Assembly (NCBI GenBank): GCA_946480125.1
Contig: CAMLIY010000054.1
Span: 1-14,952, forward strand
Source: an uncultured Asticcacaulis sp.
GTDB taxonomy: Bacteria; Pseudomonadota; Alphaproteobacteria; Caulobacterales; Caulobacteraceae
Reading direction: 5' to 3'
Length of the DNA stretch: 14,952 nucleotides
The number at the start of each line of letters is the position of its first letter. Positions within the stretch are counted from its first letter, which is position 1. The notes beneath the pieces are model-generated. The model was given only the letters and a program-made list of their open reading frames with translations, did not search any database and had not been told where the DNA came from. This document shows positions 1 through 5,885 of this stretch, piece after piece. The translations under genes and the position numbers were made by a program.

Positions 1-105
1 GGTACGGCAGACCAGTTCCAGTATACGCGGCACTGCTGCGATACCGGCAACGGTATCAATGTCCGCCTGAAAATCATGTCCGACTGTTCGTTCCGCTACG
101 TGCAT
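1..105 (-). CDS. Probable GAF-domain sensor histidine kinase, N-terminus only (cut by window edge)
   Basis: Only the first 35 codons are inside the window; the gene continues off the left edge. They read MHVAERTVGHDFQ, then ADIDTVAGIAAVPRILELV and CRT. The pattern 'VxxIAAVPRILELVCRT' is, from family knowledge, how many alphaproteobacterial GAF-domain histidine kinases begin: a helix leading into a GAF sensor domain, with the kinase domains further on. The ATG at 105 is the only plausible start, because an in-frame TGA lies five codons upstream (118-120). A GAGGTG stretch upstream is rather far from the ATG to be a good ribosome site. The upstream gap of about 200 bases holds a 16-bp perfect palindrome (176-191). 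The kinase identity rests on this short N-terminal pattern alone, so it is probable rather than certain. Confidence 0.55.
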   Translation of the reverse strand, partial: MHVAERTVGHDFQADIDTVAGIAAVPRILELVCRT

Positions 106-175
106 AAAAAATGTTGCTCACACCTCATAAGCCAAGGCAAATACTGATTTTACATCACACATGACACTATCCAAA

Positions 176-191
176 TAACGCAATTGCGTTA
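176..191. promoter_or_regulatory. 16-bp perfect palindrome, possible operator
   Basis: TAACGCAATTGCGTTA is identical to its own reverse complement. It lies about 70 bases upstream of the probable histidine kinase start, in an AT-rich gap between that gene and the end of the tadG-like gene. A perfect even palindrome of this length in a promoter region suits a dimeric helix-turn-helix regulator. No known operator is recognised, so the role is inferred from symmetry and position. Confidence 0.35.
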
Positions 192-305
192 CCGCTATTA
201 TCCAAAAACCGAAAATTTCCTATTCGACTTTTAATCCCTTACGTTAGCGGCTCCTCCTTATCATAATAGCGAATCTGCTCGTAAAAAGAATGATTATCGT
301 TCTGC

Positions 306-1955
306 TTAAATCATCAACGCGGCGCCGGAGCACCGCAGGCCATTAACCTGAGCATCCACCTCACCCAAACCGACGCCAAGCTGATCGAGCAGACTATTAA
401 TAGCCGGGTCCAGAACCGTTCCCAATCCCGACAGAAGCTTACCGAGCGTTACCGTCACCAGATCCAGACCGATGCCGAGTCCGAATGCATTGGCCTTTAA
501 TTGGGTCTGGCCGATCAGAGAACTGCCGATGCTGGTCACGGCATCATTAGTGCGTACATTTTTTACTGTCTGGTTCCTGATGTCTGTCGCGGTGAAGGTC
601 ACCGTTTGCCATGACGTGCCACCGATTTTGATCTGGGTTTGCGCCGTAACGCCACCCACCAGGGGTATAGTTACTAATTGGGCCGGAGAAAGAACCAGCG
701 GTTTCTTAAAATCAGCCAAGTCTGCTGTGTTAACGGTGCCGATACTGGCCTGACCAATACCGGGACTTAAGGCCAGGGTCACGCTATTGAGGGTTTTGTT
801 GGCATTGCACGATATATTAGACAGCTTACCCTGCGCCGAGGCCAGTTCGACATATAGCGGAATATGTACAAGATTCACACCGGCAAGCCCTGACACCAGT
901 GAAGCATCAATATAGAGCCTGGCCTGCGCCGTGCGGATAATGGGTTCGCCGCTTCGGGTCACAGTCAGCCAGGCTGAATGATTCGGACGTTCGCCAATTG
1001 CCATATATATCTTTAGGGCAGCCAGGCCTGGCGCCTGCGCACCGAGATCGAGTTGCACCTGCCGGTCCTGGTTGGCCAGTGACAGAATGGCCCTGGCCAA
1101 GGTAAGACTATCAATTTTAATCGCCGCGTCTGCGCCGCCCAAAATGCGATCCTGCTCGCCATAAGCACCAATATCAATCAGATCACTGAGCTTGATTTTC
1201 GTCGACTTGATAGCGCTGTTAGCCAATATTTTCAGGGGCGTCGCGGCGCTGGTATCCGCTTGATCCACCAGCAAGGTCAGAGCGTCGCCAACCGTGATGT
1301 CGCTGGCAAGTGATTGATCCAGAGTGGCGGCAGTCAGGTTGGCATGTGTATGCAGAGCCTGGACATATTTCAGCAGGTCGATTTTGGCGCCGGCCAGGTT
1401 GTTATAGTCCATGACACTGAGATTGACCTTGCTGCCCGTAAGGCCACTGAGTAACGCATTAGCCATTCCGTCATTAACTGAAGCCAGGCGCGTGCCTATG
1501 CTGAATGCGGCGAGTTTGACAGATGAGGCTGTAGCTGTGCGGCTGATATAGGCCGTATTTTGCCCCAGCATACGGCCGAAAAACAGCCCGGCATTCTGAC
1601 TGACCATAACCTGCGCCGCATTGGCATCCGCCGCTGGCGTGACCCTGAACCGCGCGGCCGGCGCCTTGCTGAGACTCGCGTCATAAAAGCCGGTCTGGGT
1701 TGTCACCGAGATGTCATCCCCACCGGCATTGGCGCTTACAACGGCCTGCGCAGCGCTCTGTGCTGTGCCCAGATTGACCGCCGCCGACATGGCTGCCAGG
1801 TCGGCGGTGCCCTGTAATTCGCGACTCTTGACATAGACATATCCCATATCGACCGCGAAGGCGGCCAGCCCGACCGTAACGACCATCAGGGCCGCGCCCA
1901 TAATCACAACCGAACCGCGCGTATCGCGCCGGAAACAGGACAAGAAGGGTTCCAT
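306..1955 (-). CDS. TadG-like Flp pilus assembly protein (TadE/G-like N-terminus, Tad_C-type body)
   Basis: The 549-residue product is anchored by one N-terminal membrane segment (about residues 13-36), preceded by the TadG-type 'RDTRGSVVIMGAALMVV' and followed by 'VDMGYVYVKSRELQGTADLAAMSAA'. This is typical of the TadE/G-like family (PF13400), which serves Flp/Tad pilus assembly at the inner membrane. The remaining 500 or so residues are Ala/Leu/Gly/Thr-rich and mostly predicted extracytoplasmic. They resemble the Tad_C (former DUF2134) type rather than a von Willebrand A domain, since no DxSxS MIDAS motif is visible. The start at 1955 was chosen over the longer frame (2012) because GGAGG sits 7 bases before it and the pilin-like N-terminus begins there. 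It lies 37 bases after tadE on the same strand, so the two are probably co-transcribed. No other tad/cpa pilus gene is in the window. No clear terminator follows the stop. Confidence 0.8.
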   Translation of the reverse strand: MEPFLSCFRRDTRGSVVIMGAALMVVTVGLAAFAVDMGYVYVKSRELQGTADLAAMSAAVNLGTAQSAAQAVVSANAGGDDISVTTQTGFYDASLSKAPAARFRVTPAADANAAQVMVSQNAGLFFGRMLGQNTAYISRTATASSVKLAAFSIGTRLASVNDGMANALLSGLTGSKVNLSVMDYNNLAGAKIDLLKYVQALHTHANLTAATLDQSLASDITVGDALTLLVDQADTSAATPLKILANSAIKSTKIKLSDLIDIGAYGEQDRILGGADAAIKIDSLTLARAILSLANQDRQVQLDLGAQAPGLAALKIYMAIGERPNHSAWLTVTRSGEPIIRTAQARLYIDASLVSGLAGVNLVHIPLYVELASAQGKLSNISCNANKTLNSVTLALSPGIGQASIGTVNTADLADFKKPLVLSPAQLVTIPLVGGVTAQTQIKIGGTSWQTVTFTATDIRNQTVKNVRTNDAVTSIGSSLIGQTQLKANAFGLGIGLDLVTVTLGKLLSGLGTVLDPAINSLLDQLGVGLGEVDAQVNGLRCSGAALMI

Positions 1956-1992
1956 ACTCAACCTCCAAAAAAGACGGGCCGATCGTGGACGG

Positions 1993-2412
1993 TTAGTAAC
2001 CGCCCCGCACAATCGAAGCGGAGCGGGTTATGGTTTCGGGCATACCCGGCGGCAATGGAAAGAGTTCGAACGCGCCGGCATCGGGCGTATAATTAAGGGT
2101 AACCGTAAGGATCTGTGCCCCTTCGGTTATCGAGAGATCGGCCCTTCCCTCTGACAGAAAGGCATATTTATCACTCTCACTGTCCATGACGCCTTGTGCC
2201 AGTTCCAGCCGTTCAGCGGCGGTGCTGCCGGCAATAGCGGTTCGGGCGGCGTCATTCACCATTTGCTGCACGCCGTGCGATGCGGAAAAATAACTGCCAT
2301 AATCTACAATTCCCGCGAGCATAAGCAGAAATAGTGGACTGATCAGCGCGAACTCTACGGCAGAGGCACCTGTATCTGATCGCCAGCCCTTATATAGAAA
2401 TCTGTAAAACAT
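1993..2412 (-). CDS. TadE-like pseudopilin
   Basis: The 139-residue protein has the classic TadE (PF07811) N-terminus. After a short basic leader comes G15-ASAVE20-F, matching the prepilin peptidase rule of cleavage after Gly with Glu at +5. A hydrophobic helix follows (about 21-42, FALISPLFLLMLAGIVDYG), then 'VQQMVNDAARTAIAG', a conserved TadE stretch. In Tad systems TadE is a minor pseudopilin processed by a CpaA/TadV-type peptidase and needed for Flp pilus assembly. The C-terminal part (about 60-139) is a small extracytoplasmic beta-rich domain. It is the first gene of the leftward tadE-tadG pair. The ribosome site before the ATG is weak (GGGCGAAG). A 17-bp inverted repeat lies about 50 bases upstream. 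The family assignment is firm; the exact pilus it serves cannot be told from here. Confidence 0.85.
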   Translation of the reverse strand: MFYRFLYKGWRSDTGASAVEFALISPLFLLMLAGIVDYGSYFSASHGVQQMVNDAARTAIAGSTAAERLELAQGVMDSESDKYAFLSEGRADLSITEGAQILTVTLNYTPDAGAFELFPLPPGMPETITRSASIVRGGY

Positions 2413-2459
2413 AATGCTTCGCCCATATCAAAAACCCTGAAAGCAACTTAAAATTGCAT

Positions 2460-2476
2460 AATTGAGTTTCTCAATT
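2460..2476. promoter_or_regulatory. Inverted repeat in the tadE upstream region, possible operator
   Basis: AATTGAG-TTT-CTCAATT has perfect 7-bp arms around a 3-base spacer. It lies about 50-65 bases upstream of the tadE ATG, in the divergent gap between tadE and the small membrane protein at 2610. On the minus strand a TTGAGA within it could act as a -35 element, with TTAAGT 17 bases later as a poor -10. The stem is AT-rich and lacks a U-tract, so an operator is more likely than a terminator. The regulator is unknown. Confidence 0.35.
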
Positions 2477-2609
2477 CCTAATCAGGGAAAAAAAATAACT
2501 CTAAGGTTGTGTTTTTCCTGATGGCGCCCTTATGAACCTAAAGGGATGTCCGTACAGTCTCCTTGCAGCCAGATGATTTAGCTTCGTCACATATTAAATG
2601 GAGATATAA

Positions 2610-2870
2610 ATGGCTGGTAGTTCACAATCCTCAGGCAATAACGGACTGATCGTTATCATAGCTGTTGCGGTTATTGCCATATTGGCGGTCGGCGCAATCT
2701 TTTTGATGCAGGATAATCGCTCTGGCAGCGAACGCGTCGGTGACGCGATTGAAGCCGCCCCGCACGGACTGGACAAGGCCGCCGACAAGCTCGGCGACCA
2801 GTCGCCAGCCGAAAATGTCGGGCGTAATCTCGACAAGGCGGGTGACAAGGTGGAAAAGGCTGTCAACTGA
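2610..2870 (+). CDS. Small single-pass membrane protein with amphipathic Lys/Asp tail
   Basis: This is an 86-residue protein of unknown function. The first 11 residues are Ser/Gly/Asn-rich, and residues 12-33 form one strongly hydrophobic helix (GLIVIIAVAVIAILAVGAIF). The rest is charged and contains a degenerate repeat: 'GLDKAADKLGD' at 53-63 and 'NLDKAGDKVEKAV' at 73-85. Such repeats suggest an amphipathic helix lying on a membrane surface or pairing with a partner helix. A GGAG Shine-Dalgarno sequence with 6-base spacing fixes the ATG at 2610. The gene stands alone, divergent from tadE and convergent with a tRNA, with a hairpin after it. It resembles the broad class of small stress or envelope proteins with membrane-anchored amphipathic tails, but I recognise no named family. 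Confidence 0.7.
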   Translation: MAGSSQSSGNNGLIVIIAVAVIAILAVGAIFLMQDNRSGSERVGDAIEAAPHGLDKAADKLGDQSPAENVGRNLDKAGDKVEKAVN

Positions 2871-2885
2871 TTACAGCGAAAAGAA

Positions 2886-2914
2886 AATGGCCGTGCGATT
2901 ATTCGCCGGCCATT
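2886..2914. terminator. Hairpin between the small membrane protein gene and the tRNA
   Basis: AATGGCC (2886-2892) pairs with GGCCATT (2908-2914), and a further C-G pair can extend the stem. The loop is rather long. The run AAGAAAA precedes it and CTTCAT follows, so it could stop transcripts arriving from both sides, but neither side has a strong T-run. It sits 16 bases after the stop of the 2610 gene and 17 bases from the 3' end of the opposing tRNA. Confidence 0.45.
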
Positions 2915-2931
2915 CTTCATGTCCGCAGACG

Positions 2932-3007
2932 TGGTAGGCGAGGAGGGACTCGAACCCCCAACCAGACCGTTATGAGCGGTCGGCTCTAACCATTGAGCTA
3001 CTCGCCC
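2932..3007 (-). tRNA. tRNA with CAU anticodon (tRNA-Ile2 or elongator tRNA-Met)
   Basis: The minus strand folds into a complete 76-base cloverleaf with encoded CCA. It has acceptor GGGCGAG/CTCGCCT, D arm GCTC-AATGGTTA-GAGC, anticodon arm GACCG-CTCATAA-CGGTC, variable loop TGGTT, T arm GGGGG-TTCGAGT-CCCTC, discriminator A and CCA. The anticodon is CAT. It is not an initiator tRNA: position 1 is G and the anticodon stem lacks the three consecutive G-C pairs of initiators. Choosing between elongator Met and the lysidine-modified Ile2 (which reads AUA) needs comparison with the rest of the genome. The 'AATGGTTAGAGC' D arm and C4-G69 lean towards Ile2. The first acceptor pair is a G1-U72 wobble. 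Confidence 0.93.
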
Positions 3008-3177
3008 CCAAAACGCCAAGCGCCCGAAGGAAGGCCGTGCTAACATGCACACAACGGAATTTAAAGGCCCTTTTTAAGCAATACAATCTGTTCAGGCCAC
3101 ATTCATGCGTGATCTCTCATCATGCCCTTACCGTAAAACCAATCTCAATGGTTTCGCACTTAAGAAAGACCATCCAC

Positions 3178-3924
3178 ATGCCTGCCATTAAATCCGCTCT
3201 GTTAAAATCCTTTGCCTTAGGCGCCCTTGCCGCTGGTTTGACATCCGCACCTATGGCGAATGCCCAGGGGGCACAATCCACGCCGGTGCTCATGATGCCG
3301 GCGCCAAGCACTCTTTCGCTCAGTGCCAATGGAGAGGTTAGCGCCACGCCTGACATGGCGACCGTCAATTTCGCCGTGGTGACACAAGGGGCGACGGCGT
3401 CCGAAGCCATGAAAGCCAATAATGTCCGTATGAATGCGGTCATGACCTCTTTGAAAGCCGCAGGCATCGCCGCAAAGGATATCCAGACCTCCAGCCTGAA
3501 CCTCAATCCGCAATATGACTATACCGATGGTCAGGCGCCGAAACTGACAGGCTATCAGGCACAGAACCAGATCACGGTTCGCGTCAATGATCTAAATCAG
3601 ACGGGTCCCGTTATAGATGCGGTGATCAAGGCCGGTATCAATCAGGTGAATGCGATTAATTTTGGTCTGAAAAACGATGCTGCCTTGACCGACCAGGCGC
3701 GTCAGGCGGCGGTCGCCACCCTGATGAAGCGCGCCAACCTCTACGCTAGCGCCACCGGCATGAAGGTCAAGCGCATCATCTCCATCGAAGAAGGGGGCCC
3801 GGTCTATAACCAGCCGCAGCCGATGATGTTCGCCCGCGCCAAGGCGGCCGACGCCTCGACGCCCGTCTCCTCCGGCGAACTGCAACTGAGCGTCAATGTG
3901 TCGGCGACCTTCGAACTGGAATAA
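3178..3924 (+). CDS. Periplasmic SIMPL-domain (DUF541, YggE-like) protein
   Basis: The 248-residue product has a signal peptide (about residues 1-30, ending APMANAQ) followed by one SIMPL domain. Family hallmarks are 'LSANGEVSATPDMATVNFAVVTQG' near 47-71 (split here at GEV), 'AAGIAAKDIQTSSLNLNPQY' around 94-113, 'YQAQNQITVRVND' at 126-138 and 'DQARQAAVATLMKRANLYA' at 172-190. It ends with 'LQLSVNVSATFELE'. SIMPL proteins such as E. coli YggE are periplasmic or outer-membrane-associated and linked to oxidative or envelope stress; their biochemical activity is not settled. The start at 3178 was preferred to the in-frame ATG at 3037, because it puts the signal peptide at the N-terminus and the extra 47 residues look non-coding. 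The ribosome site is weak (AAGAAAG). It is probably monocistronic, ending in a strong terminator. Confidence 0.85.
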   Translation: MPAIKSALLKSFALGALAAGLTSAPMANAQGAQSTPVLMMPAPSTLSLSANGEVSATPDMATVNFAVVTQGATASEAMKANNVRMNAVMTSLKAAGIAAKDIQTSSLNLNPQYDYTDGQAPKLTGYQAQNQITVRVNDLNQTGPVIDAVIKAGINQVNAINFGLKNDAALTDQARQAAVATLMKRANLYASATGMKVKRIISIEEGGPVYNQPQPMMFARAKAADASTPVSSGELQLSVNVSATFELE

Positions 3925-3945
3925 CCTTTACTTTTACGTCTGGAA

Positions 3946-3980
3946 GCCTGCCGCGTCACATGACGCGGCAGGCCTTTTTT
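3946..3980 (+). terminator. Rho-independent terminator of the SIMPL gene
   Basis: A 13-bp perfect stem, GCCTGCCGCGTCA (3946-3958) with TGACGCGGCAGGC (3961-3973), is followed by CTTTTTT. It lies 21 bases after the SIMPL stop codon. It should also isolate the CtrA-like box and the small ORF that follow from upstream transcription. Confidence 0.93.
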
Positions 3981-4023
3981 GTGCATAAAATTCAATCAGC
4001 GCGATTAAACAGATGACGCAAAA

Positions 4024-4040
4024 TTAATCTTTGATTAACC
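4024..4040 (+). promoter_or_regulatory. CtrA-like binding site (TTAA-N7-TTAACC)
   Basis: TTAATCTTTGATTAACC matches the Caulobacter CtrA consensus TTAA-N7-TTAAC exactly. It is also a dyad, TTAATC-TTT-GATTAA. Its right edge is 7 bases from the ATG at 4048, so a promoter using the box as its -35 region would start transcription inside that small ORF. It may therefore act as a repressor site, or drive the oxygenase and oxidoreductase genes beyond. A sister site, identical at 17 of 19 positions over a 19-base comparison, lies upstream of eipA. Confidence 0.6.
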
Positions 4041-4047
4041 TTTTGTC

Positions 4048-4188
4048 ATGTTTGGAAAACGTGTCTCTGACTATGCTGCCGCAAAAGGCACCCCTGCCCT
4101 GCCCGTATGGCTGGCTGCCGACACTGCGTTCAATCCGGTGAATGTCGGCATCTTCCTGGCGGCGCTGCTTTTCGGCATGAACGCTTAA
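4048..4188 (+). CDS. 46-residue hypothetical small protein with hydrophobic C-terminal segment
   Basis: The frame reads MFGKRVSDYAAAKG, then TPALPVWLAADTAFNPVN and VGIFLAALLFGMNA. It has a basic, soluble start, a middle with Pro and Trp, and a short hydrophobic end (about residues 33-46) that may touch or cross the membrane. Third codon positions are mostly G or C, as in neighbouring genes, which supports coding. It ends 40 bases before the oxygenase gene in the same direction, so it may be the first gene of that unit. Against it: no Shine-Dalgarno sequence is visible, and a CtrA-like box almost touches the ATG. I recognise no family. Its conservation in related genomes would decide whether it is real. 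Confidence 0.45.
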   Translation: MFGKRVSDYAAAKGTPALPVWLAADTAFNPVNVGIFLAALLFGMNA

Positions 4189-4228
4189 GAGCGCTTGCCC
4201 CAAACGCCTGATCGGCCTAGGTAAAGCC

Positions 4229-4861
4229 ATGAGCAAAACAGCCCCAGCCACCATTTCCCCCCTGTTCGTCACCGAGCTTTACCGCGCCGACATGGCCACG
4301 CAACCGGGCTTTGAGGATTTCCTTGCCGAACTGGATGACACCTGCCGCGCTATCGCCGATGAGGATGAGGCCGGCCAGACCTGGTCACAAACCAAAGGGT
4401 ATCTCGGCTATACTTCTTATGCTTCCCTCAATGATCTGCCGCTGCGCGCCAGCATTTTTTCCAGCCTCAAGACAATCCTTGATGCCCATGTCGCCGCCTT
4501 CGCCGACGCGCTCGATTTCGACCTGAGCAGCCGTAAGCTCAAGCTCGATTCAATGTGGATCAATATCCTGGAGCCGATGGGTCATCATTCCAGCCATATC
4601 CATCCGCACAGCGTGATTTCCGGCACCTTTTATGTATCCATTCCCGAAGGCGCAAGTGCCCTGAGACTGGAAGATCCCCGTCTTGGCCTGATGATGAATG
4701 CGCCCCTGCGCAAAGCCAATGGCAAACCCGAACACCAGACTTTCGTTTGCGCTACGCCGCACGCCGGTACGGTCCTTCTTTGGGAAAGCTGGCTACGCCA
4801 CGAGGTGCCGATCAATCTGAGCGATGATGTCCGTATCTCGGTGAGTTTCAACTATGGCTGA
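4229..4861 (+). CDS. TIGR02466-type putative 2OG-Fe(II) oxygenase
   Basis: The 210-residue cytoplasmic protein has the features of the TIGR02466 / 2OG-FeII_Oxy_5 (PF13759) group, putative iron- and 2-oxoglutarate-dependent oxygenases of unknown substrate. These include 'MWINILEPMGHHSSHIHPHS' at 109-128, 'ISGTFYVSIPEGASALRLED' at 130-149 and 'GTVLLWESWLRHEVP' at 180-194, then 'VRISVSFNY'. Likely metal ligands are among H123, H125 and H127, with H191 as the distal histidine. R202 is a candidate 2-oxoglutarate anchor. This ligand assignment is inferred from motif order. The stop overlaps the next gene's start by 8 bases, so translation of the two is probably coupled. The family is often annotated only as 'putative 2OG-Fe(II) oxygenase'; the substrate cannot be guessed here. 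Confidence 0.8.
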   Translation: MSKTAPATISPLFVTELYRADMATQPGFEDFLAELDDTCRAIADEDEAGQTWSQTKGYLGYTSYASLNDLPLRASIFSSLKTILDAHVAAFADALDFDLSSRKLKLDSMWINILEPMGHHSSHIHPHSVISGTFYVSIPEGASALRLEDPRLGLMMNAPLRKANGKPEHQTFVCATPHAGTVLLWESWLRHEVPINLSDDVRISVSFNYG

Positions 4862-5885
4862 TGTCAAGGTTGCCCTAATTGGCTATGGCTATGCCGGCAA
4901 GACCATCCATGCGCCACTGATCTGTGCGACGAAGGGCCTGGAACTCACCACGATCGTATCGTCACGTCCGGCGGATGTGCAGGCCGATCTGCCAGGCGTC
5001 ACAGTCGCACCCGACCTGGCCACAGCGCTTTCCGATCCATCCATCGAACTGGTCGTCATCGCCACGCCGAACGATATTCATGCCTCCATGGCCCATGTGG
5101 CACTGGAAGCCGGCAAAAATGTAGTCATAGACAAACCGTTCGCGCTCAGTGTAGCCGAAGGCCAGTCTGTACTGGACCATGCCGAACGTGTCGGGAAGAT
5201 GGTTTCGGTATTTCATTGCCGGCGCTGGGATAGCACTTACCTTACCCTCCAGAGCCTGCGTCCGCGTCTGGGTGATTTATATCAGGTAATTCTGCGCTAT
5301 GATCGTCTGCGGCCTGTCGTGCGTGATCGCTGGCGTGAACGTGCCGGCCCCGGCTCGGGCATCTGGTTCGACCTGGGCTCCCACCTGGCTGACCAGGCGC
5401 TTAGCCTGTTCGGCTGGCCGGAATGGATTTCGGCCGATATCACGGGTCAGCGCCCCGGCGCACAAACCGACGATTATTTTCATGCCACGCTGGGCTATGG
5501 CCCGTTGCGCGTCATTCTGCACTCATCCATGATGACCACGATCCCCGGTCCCGTTCTTGAGGTTCAGGGCGCGCATGGCGCTTTCGTCAAGTTCGGCATG
5601 GATACCCAGGAAGACATGCTGAAAGCCGGCCGGACACCGGCTGATGCCGGTTGGGGCGCTGATCCGGCCGCCGCTACATTTACGCCCGTCATCACTGATT
5701 TACCCGGCCAGGCTGAGATGATCACCGTCCTGCCGGGCAACTATCTTGCCTATTACGAATCTGTGGCGAAGGCTATTCGTGTTAACGCGCCCAATCCGGT
5801 AACCGGAGAGGACGCGCTTAAGGTGATGAAATTGCTCGAACTGGGCTTCGTCAGTTCACGTGAAGGCCGAAAAATCCTTACTTAA
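4854..5885 (+). CDS. Gfo/Idh/MocA family NAD(P)-dependent oxidoreductase
   Basis: The 343-residue protein begins with a Rossmann dinucleotide-binding motif (VALIGYGYAGKTIHAPLI, GxGxxG at 10-15). It then has 'VVIATPNDIH' (67-76) and the family's cofactor/substrate motif 'VIDKPFALS' at 91-99 with K94. The C-terminal domain carries 'RDRWRERAGPGSGIWFDLGS' at 157-176 and H177-LADQ, holding the probable catalytic His. That wording is close to the E. coli YdgJ subgroup of sugar or polyol dehydrogenases. Members oxidise or reduce hydroxyl groups of sugars, inositols or related compounds with NAD(P); the substrate here is unknown. It starts inside the oxygenase gene (8-base overlap). Its TAA shares TTAA with the stop of eipA on the opposite strand, leaving no room for a separate terminator. 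Confidence 0.9.
   Translation: MADVKVALIGYGYAGKTIHAPLICATKGLELTTIVSSRPADVQADLPGVTVAPDLATALSDPSIELVVIATPNDIHASMAHVALEAGKNVVIDKPFALSVAEGQSVLDHAERVGKMVSVFHCRRWDSTYLTLQSLRPRLGDLYQVILRYDRLRPVVRDRWRERAGPGSGIWFDLGSHLADQALSLFGWPEWISADITGQRPGAQTDDYFHATLGYGPLRVILHSSMMTTIPGPVLEVQGAHGAFVKFGMDTQEDMLKAGRTPADAGWGADPAAATFTPVITDLPGQAEMITVLPGNYLAYYESVAKAIRVNAPNPVTGEDALKVMKLLELGFVSSREGRKILT

Noticed and set aside
2594..3052. 152-residue minus-strand frame covering the tRNA and the 2610 gene
   Set aside because: It runs through the tRNA (VAQWLEPTAHNGLVGGSSPS is a common translated-tRNA artefact) and is antisense to a better-supported gene.
3061..3077. TTAA...TTAA pair upstream of the SIMPL gene as a CtrA box
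   Set aside because: The spacing between the two TTAA elements is 9 bases, not 7, and no TTAACC follows.
3037..3177. In-frame N-terminal extension of the SIMPL protein
   Set aside because: It would bury the signal peptide 47 residues into the protein, and the extension has no coding character.
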